From Bacteroidota bacterium (lineage in GTDB: Bacteria > Bacteroidota > Bacteroidia > AKYH767-A > 2013-40CM-41-45): a DNA stretch of 64,000 nucleotides. The notes under the pieces were generated by a model. That model was not told the origin of the DNA. It did not search any database and saw only the letters and a list, made by a program, of their open reading frames with translations. The stretch is from NCBI GenBank assembly GCA_016721305.1, contig JADKIH010000008.1:62001-126000 (forward strand). The letters run 5' to 3'. Below, piece after piece: positions 1 through 9,792 of the stretch; the stretch's first letter is position 1; every line of letters begins with the position of its first letter. The position numbers were made by a program, and so were the translations under genes.

Positions 1-366
1 CTGATCGATGTTTATGTTGATCGGATTTTTTCGCAATTCCGTTTTCATAGAATTCTTCACCGTCAAATTTCATTGCAACGTCGTTCCGAACTGAATGAAT
101 TAATTATTCAGGTGCTGATGAAAAATGTAGATGAAGTTCGGAAACTAATTAATGAAGGAATAGAATCAGGTGAATTTAGAAAGATTGATGCTGATTTATT
201 AATTGTCACTCTCACGGGAACGGTTTCTCAACTCACGCTATCGAGTGCTTTGTCATCACGTATTATGGGGGTGGAAACAGAAGGTTGTTACTTTAAAGAC
301 GATCAGGTTACGGATCGAATCAAAGTTTACATGAAAGATTTAGTTAGTCAGTTGCTTTTAAAATAA
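1..366 (+). CDS. TetR-family regulator, C-terminal part (cut by window edge)
   Basis: The frame is open from base 1 and stops at 364-366, so the N-terminal DNA-binding domain lies outside the window. About 121 residues are visible. They are mostly helical and contain a segment (EVRKLINEGIESGEFRKID) typical of TetR C-terminal ligand-binding domains. It sits 7 bp upstream of a TolC-family gene and heads a TolC/HlyD/MFS cluster, a common arrangement in Bacteroidota in which the TetR protein represses its own efflux operon. The family call rests on this C-terminal pattern and the context, because the helix-turn-helix itself is not visible. Confidence 0.75.
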   Translation: MIDVYVDRIFSQFRFHRILHRQISLQRRSELNELIIQVLMKNVDEVRKLINEGIESGEFRKIDADLLIVTLTGTVSQLTLSSALSSRIMGVETEGCYFKDDQVTDRIKVYMKDLVSQLLLK

Positions 367-373
367 TAGAAAA

Positions 374-1714
374 ATGATTTTACAGTTTGCGAAAAAATCA
401 GGGTTAATCCTGAGCTTGCTTTCATTTGCCGTGTTAGAATCCGGTGCTCAAACGCACTCGGGTGTACTTTCGCTCGAGCAAGTGATTCGCATGGGAAGCG
501 ATTCAAGTAAGTCGTTGCGCATTTCAGAATCGAAATTAAAGATCGCCGAAGCAAAATATCACCAGACAGTTGATGGCACCTTGCCAGCAGTAAAATTGTC
601 GGCCGGTTACACACGGCTGAGCGATATTGATCCACCGAAGTTTTTATTTCCCGGTGCATCAGAGCCGGTTTCGCTCTTCCCTGTTTATGTGAACAACTAC
701 TCAGCAAGTCTGACTGTTTCGGAAACGATTTTCTCCGGCTTCAGATTAAAGTATGCAAAGGCATCGCAGGATTTGCTTCGTAAAGCTGCAGCACTGGATT
801 ATGGCAAAGACCGGGAAGAAGTAAAAATGAACCTGATCAATGCGTATTTCAATTTATACAAATTGCAGGCTTCGAAAAATGTACTGAATGAAAATCTCCA
901 GCAGATTCGTGAACGCATTCGTGAAACGGAATTGGCAGAGAAAAATGGGTTGGCCACAAAGAACGATGTACTTCGCTGGCAATTGCAGGAATCGAATCTC
1001 GAATTATCGCAACTCGATTTGCAAAACAGCATTGATGTTGCAAATTACTCAATGAATCTTTTGCTCGGTTTCGATGGCAATACGATTATCGATATCGATA
1101 CGAATGTTGTTGAGTCGAAACTCTCGGTAAAATCACTCGACGACTATATGAATGCGGCAGCAAAGGGAAGAAGTGATTTACTCGCTGCGCAGACACGTGC
1201 CGATGCATCGTACAATAATTACCGAGTTGCCAAAAACAGCTACATGCCGAAGATTGGTGTTCAGGGCGAATTTCTTGATGCAAATCCGAATTCGCGTTAC
1301 ATTCCGCCGGTTGACAAATTCAATGCAACATGGGCAGCAGGGATCACACTGACATGGGATTTGATGAATATTTATTCAAATCGTCACAATGTAGATGAAT
1401 ACAGCGCTTTATTAACACAAAGCAAAGAAGGCGTATCGATGATGTCCGACAATATTAAGCTCGAAGTGAATCAGGCATACCTCGGTTATTCTGAAGCGCA
1501 GAAAAAAATTCAGGTAATGGAAAAGGCCGTTGCGCAGGCGACAGAAAATTTTCGTCTGACGGATTCACGTTACCGCAACAGCTTAGTTGTGTTGAGTGAA
1601 TTGCTCGATGCAAATACAATTTTGTTGCAACAAAAAATCAATTTGGCTCTGGCAAAGGCTGACACACATCTTGCTTATTATCGTCTATTAAAATCTACCG
1701 GTAAAATCAACTAA
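374..1714 (+). CDS. TolC-family outer-membrane efflux protein
   Basis: 446 residues with an N-terminal signal peptide ending near SGAQ, followed by two long helical repeat halves rich in Leu, Gln and Asn. The ending (LAKADTHLAYYRLLKSTGKIN) is typical of the outer membrane efflux protein family. It should form the trimeric outer-membrane duct of a tripartite exporter. It lies between the TetR gene (7 bp gap) and the HlyD gene (18 bp gap) and is almost certainly cotranscribed with them. The substrate cannot be read from the sequence. Length and ends look complete. Confidence 0.92.
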   Translation: MILQFAKKSGLILSLLSFAVLESGAQTHSGVLSLEQVIRMGSDSSKSLRISESKLKIAEAKYHQTVDGTLPAVKLSAGYTRLSDIDPPKFLFPGASEPVSLFPVYVNNYSASLTVSETIFSGFRLKYAKASQDLLRKAAALDYGKDREEVKMNLINAYFNLYKLQASKNVLNENLQQIRERIRETELAEKNGLATKNDVLRWQLQESNLELSQLDLQNSIDVANYSMNLLLGFDGNTIIDIDTNVVESKLSVKSLDDYMNAAAKGRSDLLAAQTRADASYNNYRVAKNSYMPKIGVQGEFLDANPNSRYIPPVDKFNATWAAGITLTWDLMNIYSNRHNVDEYSALLTQSKEGVSMMSDNIKLEVNQAYLGYSEAQKKIQVMEKAVAQATENFRLTDSRYRNSLVVLSELLDANTILLQQKINLALAKADTHLAYYRLLKSTGKIN

Positions 1715-1732
1715 TATTTTCTCTACAATATC

Positions 1733-2776
1733 ATGGAAAATCAAGAAGCCCCAAAAAAGAAAAATAAAGTATTACCAATCATTCTTCTCGTCGTTGTAAT
1801 CGCCGGTGGAATATTTGGTATTTCAAAATATCGCTACGCTCAACATCACGAAGATACGGATGATGCGCAACTCGATAACGATATCAGTCCGGTAATTTCC
1901 CGCGTAACAGGCTATGTAAACGAAATTCGTTTTGAAGACAATCAGTTCGTTCGTAAAGGAGATACATTAGTTGTGATCGACAATCGTGACATGAGAATTA
2001 AGACAGAGCAGGCTAGTGCAGCATTGGAAAATGCCCGTGCGGGTGTTTCGGTTGCGCAGGCAAATGTTTCATCGGCCATAGCAAATCTGGAAACTGCAAA
2101 ATCGTCGGTAGAAACTGCAAAAATTCGTGTATGGAAATCGACACAGGATTTTACTCGTTACCAAAATCTTTTAGCCGACAAAGCAGTTACGCAGCAACAA
2201 TTCGATGCAGCTAAAGCGGAGAAAGAAAGCGCAGAAGCTTCCTTGGTCACTGCTCAACGTCAGCAATCATCAGCAACGGCGATGGTTGAAGCCGCACAAA
2301 AGCAAGTTGTCGTTGCTAATTCCGTTGTAAGCCAAAAGCAAGCCGATCTTGATTTTGCCGATTTGCAATTATCGTATGCAACCATCATCGCTCCCGCCGA
2401 CGGATATGCATCAAAGAAAAATATTCAGATCGGACAATTGGTAAACGCGGGAACATCGATGTTCGCTATTGTTTCCGGAAATGAAATCTATGTAGTAGCC
2501 AATTTCAAAGAAACGCAAGTAGGAAAAATGCAAAAAGGAAATTCGGTGGAAGTAATCATTGATGCCTTTCCGGATAAGAAAGTAGAAGGAACCGTTGCCA
2601 GCTTCTCGGCAGCAACCGGTGCGAAATTCTCTCTCTTACCGCCCGATAATGCGACCGGCAACTTCGTTAAAGTTGTTCAGCGATTACCGGTTAAAATTGC
2701 AATCAAATCCGATCCATCAATGAAGGATGTGCTTCGTCCGGGGATGTCGGCGAAGGTGTCGGTTCTGGTACAGTAG
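1733..2776 (+). CDS. HlyD/EmrA-type periplasmic adaptor
   Basis: 347 residues. A lysine-rich N terminus is followed by one transmembrane helix (about residues 14-30), then a biotinyl-lipoyl-like half (SPVISRVTGYVNEIRFEDNQ), a long Ala/Gln/Glu coiled-coil hairpin (about 90-200), the second lipoyl half (IIAPADGYASKKNIQIGQLV) and a beta-barrel domain. This is the EmrA architecture, which links an inner-membrane DHA2 pump to a TolC duct, and both partners flank it. It ends just before a heptad repeat array. Confidence 0.93.
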   Translation: MENQEAPKKKNKVLPIILLVVVIAGGIFGISKYRYAQHHEDTDDAQLDNDISPVISRVTGYVNEIRFEDNQFVRKGDTLVVIDNRDMRIKTEQASAALENARAGVSVAQANVSSAIANLETAKSSVETAKIRVWKSTQDFTRYQNLLADKAVTQQQFDAAKAEKESAEASLVTAQRQQSSATAMVEAAQKQVVVANSVVSQKQADLDFADLQLSYATIIAPADGYASKKNIQIGQLVNAGTSMFAIVSGNEIYVVANFKETQVGKMQKGNSVEVIIDAFPDKKVEGTVASFSAATGAKFSLLPPDNATGNFVKVVQRLPVKIAIKSDPSMKDVLRPGMSAKVSVLVQ

Positions 2777-2782
2777 TTTAAT

Positions 2783-2984
2783 GTTCAAGGTTCAAAGTTC
2801 AAGGTTCAAAGTTGAAGGCGCGGTGTCTGAAATTTACACAGGCGTGCTTTTAGTTAACGATAGTTGTTGCGCAAATTAAAAGCCGCTAGGATAGTATCAG
2901 TTACAGCGGCAACCTTGAACTTTGAACCTTGAACTTTAAACTTTGAACTTTGAACCTTGAACCTTGAACTTTGAACCTTGAACC
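2783..2984. repeat. Heptad repeat locus, GTTCAA(A/G) family, inverted arrays
   Basis: A forward array of GTTCAAG/GTTCAAA heptamers (2783-2813) faces an array of the reverse complement (2911-2984, about ten units). The spacer is about 97 bp and contains a small GCCGC/GCGGC inverted pair. The arrays fill the gap between the HlyD and MFS genes. A transcript through the locus could fold into a long stem. The same family recurs at 4626-4732, 11413-11513 and 18256-18507. Confidence 0.9.
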
Positions 2985-3038
2985 AAATTAACCAGATACC
3001 AATATCGCTACCCAAAGCAAATAGTGTCCAAATAGTTC

Positions 3039-3064
3039 GCAACCCGTAACCCGCAACCCGCACC
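3039..3064. repeat. Heptad repeat, CAACCCG family, abutting a start codon
   Basis: About four CAACCCG/TAACCCG units. The last unit ends two bases before the MFS ATG at 3066, so the repeat occupies the position where a ribosome binding site would be expected. Larger arrays of this family lie at 10344-10420 and 62507-62758. Confidence 0.85.
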
Positions 3065-3065
3065 A

Positions 3066-4612
3066 ATGGCAGAAAAAGGCTTCAACAAATGGATCATCAC
3101 TTTCACCGTAATCACGGCTTCGTTATTGGAGCTGATTGATACGACGGTTGTGAACGTGTCGACTCCACAGATTATGGGTAATCTCGGAGCTACACTAGAA
3201 GATGTAGGTTGGGTAGTTACGGCATATGCGGTAGCGAACGTGATTATCCTTCCGATGACAGGCTGGCTTTCCGGTCGTTTTGGTCGTCGTAATTATTTTG
3301 TATTCTCTATCATATTATTCACTGTTGCATCATTCTTCTGCGGAAACGCGGATAACATCTGGGAGCTCGTTATTTTCCGCTTCATTCAGGGGATTGGAGG
3401 TGGAGCACTCTTGAGTACTTCGCAATCCATTCTCGTAGAGACGTGGCCGAAAGAGCAGATGGGAATGGCAACTGCATTGTTTGGATTGGGAGTTGTTATA
3501 GGTCCGACGCTCGGACCAACGCTTGGTGGATTCATCACCGATCATTTCTCATGGCCGTGGATTTTTTATATAAACATACCGTTAGGAATTATCGCTGTCT
3601 TGCTGGCACTGACTTATATTAAAGATTCTATTCATCAGCACGGAAAAGGCGACGTCGACTGGCTCGGGATTTTCTTATTAGTTCTTGGGATCGGCTCATT
3701 GCAGGTGATCTTGGAAAAGGGTGAGTCGGAAGATTGGTTTGCTACTCCGTACATCACCGGATTGACGATTCTTTCCGTCTTAGGCATTGTATTATTTATC
3801 TGGCGTGAATTAACAGCTGAACATCCGATTGTAAATCTCCGTATTCTTAAAAACAGAGAATTGTCGATAGGTATGTTTACGACATTCATTCTTGGTTTCG
3901 GACTTTTCGGATCCGTTTTCATTTTCCCGATTTTCTGTCAGAACTTATTAGGATTTACCGCACAGCAGACAGGAGAGTTGATGATTCCGGGAGGGTTATC
4001 GACGATCATCATGATGCCGCTGGTAGGAAGATTGTTGCAAAAAGGAGTTCCGCCTCAAATCATGGCGACTTTCGGATTCATCCTTTTCTTCCTCTTTACA
4101 ATGACGTTGTCGAATTCGAATTTACAATCCGGCGAGAAAGATTTCTTCTTCCCTCTAATGCTTCGTGGAGTAGGGTTGAGTTTGCTTTTCGTTCCGCTCA
4201 CTACATTGGCTTTAGGAAGTCTGAGTCCGCAGAACGTGGCGCAGGGAGTAGGCTTGAACAATATGATGCGTCAGCTCGGTGGATCTTTCGGAGTAGCCTT
4301 GGTGACAACATTCATTCACCTTCGTCAGGCAACACATCGTACAAACCTACTTGAACATGTAAACACTTACGATCCTGCATTCAACGCACGATACCAAGCT
4401 ATGTACAACGGCTTTTTATCAAAGGGATTCGATTCGGCCCATGCTTCAAGTCTAGCATACAAAGCCATCGACGGTGCCGTTCTCAAGCAAACCTATTTAA
4501 TGACATACGTCGACGTTTTTGGTTCATTGGAGTTTTCTTCGTTTTCTGTATTCCATTGCTCTATTTGCAGAGGTTTAAGAAAAAGGCACCGATGGTGGTG
4601 GATGCTCACTAA
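3066..4612 (+). CDS. DHA2-family MFS multidrug transporter (EmrB-like), frameshifted near the 3' end
   Basis: About 515 residues after correction, with some 14 transmembrane helices, the usual DHA2 length. Visible motifs are WVVTAYAVANVIILPMTGWL, the loop GRFGRRNYF and the motif-C-like GPTLGPTLGGF. As sequenced, the frame shifts at a T5 run (4516-4520) and continues as nonsense into the repeat array. Adding one T restores a hydrophobic last helix and a basic tail (LQRFKKKAPMVVDAH) ending at TAA 4610-4612. It is the inner-membrane pump partner of the HlyD and TolC proteins. I favour an assembly deletion over a real mutation because the restored tail is so typical. Confidence 0.88.
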
Positions 4613-4625
4613 AGGGATGTTTAAT

Positions 4626-4732
4626 GTTCAAGGTTCAAGGTTCAAAGTCCAAGGTTCAAAGTTCAAAGTTCAAAGTTCAAGGTTCAACGTGCCGTCTCCT
4701 ACAGGGCAAACCTTGAACTTTGAACTTTGAAC
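4626..4732. repeat. Heptad repeat locus, GTTCAA(A/G) family, inverted arrays
   Basis: A forward array (4626-4688, about nine units) and an inverted array (4711-4732, three units) are separated by about 22 bp. The locus starts 14 bp after the corrected stop of the MFS gene. The frame-shifted MFS reading frame runs into it and translates it as a VQGSRFKVQ-like repeat, which I consider an artefact. Confidence 0.9.
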
Positions 4733-4828
4733 GAATACTGGTATTTTCTTCCAACTAACCAATTTTCTAAAATTCGTTTTTTATCTTCAAAGCCGGAAAG
4801 TATATTTGACACTCAATCTTCAATAGAA

Positions 4829-5329
4829 ATGTACACCTCCATCACCAACTTCCTCACCGATTGGACATACGAAAGCCAATCCACTCTCAATCTTTTCAAG
4901 AAGCTGTCAGACGACAAATTGAAAGATCAGGTTCATCCGAACGTTCGCTCGCTTGGTTTCATGAGCTGGCACATCATTCATACTTTGCAGGAGATGTTAG
5001 CAAAGACAGGCTTAAACATCGACATCAAACATCAGCAGGACTACGCAGGTGAATCTGTGAAAGAGTTATGCGACACTTACGAAAGAGGTGCAAAGCTCGT
5101 AGCTGAAGCAATCAAAGCCAATTGGACAGATACCGATCTTGAAAAAGAAGACAACATGTACGGTGAAATGTGGAAGCGTGGAGTAACGCTTTCAATTTTG
5201 GTAAAACACCAGGCGCATCATCGTGCCGAGATGGTAGTTGTGATGCGAATTCTTGGCTTGCCGGTTATTGGTGCTTACGGTCCTACGAAAGAAGAGTGGA
5301 CGCAGTTCGGTATGCCTCAAATGAATTAA
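4829..5329 (+). CDS. DinB-superfamily protein (four-helix metal-binding fold)
   Basis: 166 residues from the ATG at 4829. The frame is open further upstream, but that part runs back into the repeat array, so I use the ATG that begins MYTSITNFLTDW. The family fingerprint is three spaced histidines: MSWHIIHTLQEM near residue 50 and KHQAHHRAEMVVVMRILG near residues 130-140. These would bind a divalent metal. Members include putative thiol-dependent enzymes and stress-induced proteins, and no substrate can be assigned. It converges on the next gene across a bidirectional terminator. Confidence 0.85.
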   Translation: MYTSITNFLTDWTYESQSTLNLFKKLSDDKLKDQVHPNVRSLGFMSWHIIHTLQEMLAKTGLNIDIKHQQDYAGESVKELCDTYERGAKLVAEAIKANWTDTDLEKEDNMYGEMWKRGVTLSILVKHQAHHRAEMVVVMRILGLPVIGAYGPTKEEWTQFGMPQMN

Positions 5330-5407
5330 GGAATGGCTTTTTGCTAAGCATACTATTCTCGATTGCTAATTTCCTGCAGCGAAAATAAATACACGTTCCG
5401 AGGGTAA

Positions 5408-5443
5408 TAAAAAAAGGGTGAACTATTGTCCACCCTTTTTTTA
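5408..5443. terminator. Bidirectional intrinsic terminator
   Basis: An A-run plus GGGTG pairs with CACCC plus a T-run around a ten-base loop (about 5408-5443). It lies between converging genes and can work in both directions. Confidence 0.85.
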
Positions 5444-5461
5444 TGATTTTAATAGAGAAGT

Positions 5462-6306
5462 TTATTTTTGGATAAATTCTACCATTTCTTTAATTTCTTT
5501 ATCACGGATATTGAGCCCCATCATAGCGTAGTTGAAATAAACAACTTCGCCATTAGAAGGATCAACAACCATCCACGATTTATTCAGAGTGATTCCTGGT
5601 TGAAGATAGTAGTAATCGGTACTTTTATCGGCGATTGCTTTTTCGATTTTCTCTCTTTTGCAAATTTCCAATTTGAACGGATAGGCTGCCTGGAAATCCT
5701 GTGGTTTGAATTTTCCTCCCATTGAAGTTTCTGAAATCAGAAGAGTACGCTTTTTAATTATCGGAGCTTTTGCGTTGTAGTATTCGCGAAGGCCGTTAAC
5801 AAGCTTAAGAGAACTTCCTTTCATATCATTTTTTTGAACGATATCGATTGCCTGAATCATACCTTCCAGCATATTTCTTACGCGCCATGAACAATCAGTA
5901 AGTTCATTTTCGTCAACCCAGTGATTCGTTGGGGCATACGCAATCATATCGTCATATTGATAACGGTCGATCGATTTTTGCCACCGTTGAATAAAGCAAG
6001 ATAGTGGTAGCCATGATTCATTTCGCCCAATAGTACTAAGCCAATGAAAGAGGCCGACTTGTCGGTAATCTTAGTTTTTAATTCACTGCTTTCAATTGCT
6101 GCAAAAGGAGTGATTTTCCAGCTATCCTGAAGTGCAGCCATAGCAGCATTATCAAATTTTGCATTTCCGCTCTTGATAAAGTAAGTTTTAGAGGCACGAA
6201 ATTGAGCAAATTCGTCCGATTTGTAGTCGATTGCACACAATTGCGCGCGGCTCGTCAGAGTGAGTGCGGTTAATAGGTATAATACAAACGTTAGTTTTAG
6301 TTTCAT
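5462..6306 (-). CDS. Secreted protein of unknown function, one frameshift
   Basis: As sequenced there are two overlapping reading frames: 5944-6306 with a signal peptide (MKLKLTFVLYLLTALTLTSRAQ) and 5462-5947. Adding one A to the A5 run (plus-strand T5 at 5975-5979) joins them into one protein of about 281 residues reading GGKKSIDRYQYDDMIAYAP across the junction. I do not recognise the family. The C-terminal third (LNKSWMVVDPSNGEVVYFNYAMMG) is beta-rich, and a periplasmic or exported location is inferred from the signal peptide. It converges with the DinB-like gene and diverges from the protease gene. Confidence 0.75.
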
Positions 6307-6393
6307 TTGGTTAGATTTTGTGAGGCGTCAAATGTAATAAAATACCTATTGCGCTTACGGTTTACCATGATTTTGATAATTTAGCCAAATCGT

Positions 6394-7899
6394 ATGAACA
6401 CAAAAACACATCTATTTCTTCTAATAACTGCTTTTTTTGCATTGTCAGTTACAGTAAATGCCCAAATTCCTGAAAATAAAATTTCAGTAATACCTGAAAG
6501 TGCTATTATTACCGATAGTCTCAAGAACGAATTGGAAAAATCGCCTTTTACCTTAAAATCTTTGAAACAAGGGGTAGTTTACTCTGTGACATCAAAGGGG
6601 TATGAACCGATGTTTTTTAAATTGAAAACCGAAAAGAAGCCAATTCCATTTCCGGAAAACTTATCATCCTGTTCGCCATGTCTAATGGAGTTGAATGGTT
6701 CTGCATTCGAAGAGGGTGTTGAAAAAACGTCATCGCTCAGGTTAAGGAAAAAGGTTGCGGATCGTAGGCAAACAATCATGCTGGGTGTAATGACATCTCA
6801 GATAAAGATCTCCGACGAGACTGTAATTGCACAAATTAACGGTCGCAAGTTAAAGTACAATAACGACAACATTCATTTGACGATGGGTTATGCTCAAAAT
6901 CTCACTCACCCGATTATAAATGGATTGGAAAATAATTTCATTGATGCATACGATGTTGATGAGAATAAAAAGGAAACAACAAGGTTGTATAAGGCGAAAA
7001 TATTTGTCAAGCCGGTTATTACAAAGCTGGAGTATCGTTTAGAAGGCCGGTTGCTTCGCGACTATTCAGGTCCGGCAGCAATTGAGTGTGAATGGCGATT
7101 TTTTTATACCACCGATACGACAAAATCATTAGGCAGCATTACAACGAAAACAAGTTTGTATCGCACCGGCGGAGACTATGACTTGCCTGTACATTTATTG
7201 GTTTACGAAGCGGCAAAAGATCTGGTAAATACGGATACACTGTTTTCCTATCTTGATAAAATGGAAAGAAAATACCTGGCAGGAGCATTGTCCGCTCCAA
7301 CAAGTGTTTCGAAAACACCTGAAGTTCGCTTTGCCAGCCAAAAGGAGATGCTTCGCAATTTTTCTTCCGCTGTGGTGACTATTGAAAACGAAGATGGTTT
7401 CGGTAGTGGAATTGTTATCGATCCTTCAGGGGTGATTTTGACGAACTATCATGTTGTTGAAAGCGATACTTCCACTTTGAAAGTAAGAATATCGAGTTCT
7501 GAAGAATTGGTTCCTGCACATGTAAAAGTGCTGAATAGCGATTACGATTTGGCCTTGATTGAAGTTTCGGCCGGTAAACTAACAGCGGTTTCATTAGAGG
7601 AAAAAGATAGTCTGGAAGTAGGTGATGCCGTTTTTGCAATCGGAACACCTCTTGACAGAGCGCTCGGGCAAAGCGTAACGAAAGGGATTGTTAGCGGATT
7701 CCGAAGACTGAACGGAGTAAATTTCATACAAACAGATGTGTCCATCAATTCCGGAAACAGCGGAGGAGCTCTTGTTTCTGAAACCGGTAAGTTGATGGGG
7801 ATTGCGACTATGAAAGCAGCCGGTAAGGGTATCGAGGGCTTGGGTTTTTGCATTCCCGCATCCACAATTATCACGGCACTTGGGCTAAAGCAAAAGTAG
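6394..7899 (+). CDS. Secreted trypsin-like serine protease (S1C type) with an unassigned N-terminal region
   Basis: 501 residues. A signal peptide (ending VTVNAQ) is followed by about 290 residues of unrecognised, beta-rich sequence and then a trypsin-like domain (about 310-500). The catalytic triad is visible: His in LTNYHVVES, Asp in SDYDLALIEV and Ser in NSGNSGGALV. GFGSGIVIDPSGVILTNYH is a typical HtrA-like start. No PDZ domain follows. It should be an exported quality-control or processing protease. The substrate is unknown and no partner gene is adjacent. Confidence 0.88.
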   Translation: MNTKTHLFLLITAFFALSVTVNAQIPENKISVIPESAIITDSLKNELEKSPFTLKSLKQGVVYSVTSKGYEPMFFKLKTEKKPIPFPENLSSCSPCLMELNGSAFEEGVEKTSSLRLRKKVADRRQTIMLGVMTSQIKISDETVIAQINGRKLKYNNDNIHLTMGYAQNLTHPIINGLENNFIDAYDVDENKKETTRLYKAKIFVKPVITKLEYRLEGRLLRDYSGPAAIECEWRFFYTTDTTKSLGSITTKTSLYRTGGDYDLPVHLLVYEAAKDLVNTDTLFSYLDKMERKYLAGALSAPTSVSKTPEVRFASQKEMLRNFSSAVVTIENEDGFGSGIVIDPSGVILTNYHVVESDTSTLKVRISSSEELVPAHVKVLNSDYDLALIEVSAGKLTAVSLEEKDSLEVGDAVFAIGTPLDRALGQSVTKGIVSGFRRLNGVNFIQTDVSINSGNSGGALVSETGKLMGIATMKAAGKGIEGLGFCIPASTIITALGLKQK

Positions 7900-8037
7900 A
7901 GACGCGTCAGGAGACATTTATCAAATTACATTTTGACGATTCTTTTCTTCAATTCGTTTTGAGGAGTATTTTCTAACAACTATTTTTAGGTCGATTCTTT
8001 GCAAATATTGTTGACCTGTTTCAAACAATTCAATTAG

Positions 8038-9270
8038 ATGGATAATAAAGCCAAATCAGGGGCTCTTACTTTTATTTTTATTACGCTGATTATCGATGTA
8101 ATCGGGCTCGGGATTATCATTCCTGTTATTCCGAAATTATTACAGACGATGATTGGTGGTGATTTGAGTCAGGCTTCGAAGTATTCAGGGTGGTTGAGTT
8201 TTGCCTATGCAGGAATGCAGTTTTTATTTTCGCCTATTGTCGGAGGACTGAGTGATCGTTTTGGTCGTCGTCCGGTATTGTTGATTTCCTTATTAGGTTT
8301 CGGAATTGATTATCTCTTCATGGGTTTTGCTCCGACAATCTGGTGGTTTTTTATTGGTCGTTTGATCGCAGGAATTACGGGTGCAAGTTTTACAACCGCT
8401 ACAGCCTATATAGCCGACGTTAGTCCGCCGGAAAAGCGAGCGCAGAATTTCGGATTGATTGGAGTGGCTTTCGGTGTAGGATTTATTGTCGGTCCGGTGT
8501 TGGGCGGATTACTCGGGCAGTTCGGCGTACGCATTCCATTTTATGCATCGGCAATTCTTGCATTGTTGAATGCCATTTACGGATACTTTGTTTTACCGGA
8601 ATCTTTGCCCGTAGAAAATCGACGCAAGTTTGACTGGAAGCGAGCGAATCCGGCAGGATCGTTGTCGCGAATTGCAAAGTATCCGGTAATACTTTCGCTC
8701 ACGGCATCGTTATTATGTATCTATCTGGCAGGACAAGCCAATCAAAGTACCTGGACATTCATCACCATTGCCAAATTCGGATGGGATGAAAAGATGGTTG
8801 GTTATTCGCTTGGTTTTATCGGATTGATGATTGCTATAGTTCAGGGAGGATTGATACGCGTTGTGATTCCAGCAATAGGACAAAAGCGATCGATCTATTT
8901 CGGTCTGGCACTTTATACGATAGGCTTTCTACTCTTTGCCTTTGTCACACAAACATGGATGATGTTTGTGGCAATTATTCCATTTTCGCTCGGAGGAATT
9001 TGCGGTCCCGCACTGCAGGGAGTGATTTCAGGACAGGTAGCACCGAATGAGCAGGGCGAAATTCAGGGCTCGCTGACTTCGTTGATTTCATTAACCAGCA
9101 TCATTGGTCCGTTATTGATGAATAATCTCTTTTCCTACTTCACTGCAAAAACAACAGCAATTTATTTTCCCGGAGCTCCATTTTTGATGGGCGCGTTTTT
9201 ATCGTTGCTGAGTGTGTTGTTTGCGATGAAGTCGCTGGCGAAGTTTTCGCGGCATGAGAAGATAGGGTAG
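8038..9270 (+). CDS. MFS efflux transporter, TetA-like (DHA1)
   Basis: 410 residues with 12 predicted transmembrane helices. Family marks are DVIGLGIIIPVIPKLL in helix 1, the loop motif GGLSDRFGRRPVLLIS and a motif-C-like GVGFIVGPVLGGLLG. This is the TCR/Tet branch of drug:proton antiporters. Resemblance to TetA does not establish tetracycline resistance, since many environmental members have other or unknown substrates. It stands alone, with a 138-bp spacer upstream and the gene-free repeat region downstream. Confidence 0.9.
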   Translation: MDNKAKSGALTFIFITLIIDVIGLGIIIPVIPKLLQTMIGGDLSQASKYSGWLSFAYAGMQFLFSPIVGGLSDRFGRRPVLLISLLGFGIDYLFMGFAPTIWWFFIGRLIAGITGASFTTATAYIADVSPPEKRAQNFGLIGVAFGVGFIVGPVLGGLLGQFGVRIPFYASAILALLNAIYGYFVLPESLPVENRRKFDWKRANPAGSLSRIAKYPVILSLTASLLCIYLAGQANQSTWTFITIAKFGWDEKMVGYSLGFIGLMIAIVQGGLIRVVIPAIGQKRSIYFGLALYTIGFLLFAFVTQTWMMFVAIIPFSLGGICGPALQGVISGQVAPNEQGEIQGSLTSLISLTSIIGPLLMNNLFSYFTAKTTAIYFPGAPFLMGAFLSLLSVLFAMKSLAKFSRHEKIG

Positions 9271-9406
9271 TTTGTTTCCTACCCACATAGCAGGCCTGAC
9301 GCAAATTGGAGAAATTACTGAGGAATTCGCAGAGAGGGGAGGGTAGCTACATCCTCTGCTCCTGCCACTGTACCTGTTTCTGCTCCTGCCACTGCTCCTC
9401 TTCCTG

Positions 9407-9441
9407 CCACTGCTATCTTTTTTTATTAGCGATAGCAGTGG
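9407..9441. other. Perfect 11-bp stem hairpin at the edge of a hexamer array
   Basis: CCACTGCTATC (9407-9417) and its exact reverse complement (9431-9441) flank a 13-base T-rich loop. Bases 9360-9410 also carry CTCCTGCCACTG-type units, which are the inverse of the GGAGCAGAAACA-type units downstream, so this hairpin is the centre of a larger imperfect palindrome. Confidence 0.85.
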
Positions 9442-9792
9442 CGGTATCGGAAGCAGAAGCAGGAACAGGAACAGGCGGAGAAACAGGAGAGGAGCAGAAA
9501 CAGGAACAGAAATAGGAGCAGGAGCAGACACAGGAGCAGAAGCAGAAACAGGAACAGAAATAAGAGCAAGAGCAGAAACAGAAATAGGAGCAGACACAGT
9601 AGCAGAAACAGACACAGGAGCAGACACAGGAGCAGAAGCAGAAACAGGAACAGAAATAAGAGCAAGAGCAGGAGCAGAAATAGGAGCGGAAACAAGAGCA
9701 GAAGCAGAAACAGAAATAGGAGCAGGAGCAGAAACAGGAGCAGACACAGGAGCAGAAGCAGAAGCAGAAACAGAAACAGAAACAGAAACACA
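9442..9792. repeat. Degenerate hexanucleotide repeat array (AGCAGA / AACAGG / GGAGCA)
   Basis: About 350 bp of purine-rich 6-mers such as AGCAGA, AACAGG, AACAGA, AATAGG and GACACA, often grouped as 12- or 18-mers. All three minus-strand frames are open across it, but they encode only alternating Phe/Leu/Cys or Ser/Val/Ala low-complexity protein, as any hexamer repeat would. I treat it as a non-coding satellite. Confidence 0.85.

Noticed and set aside
2854..3066. 70-residue minus-strand frame with FKVQSSKFKVQGSKFKV
   Set aside because: It translates the GTTCAAA heptad array; the repeat gives 7-codon periodic peptide in any open frame.
4613..4730. C-terminal extension of the DHA2 transporter into the repeat array
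   Set aside because: It results from the T5 frameshift; the corrected frame stops at 4610-4612 with a typical basic tail.
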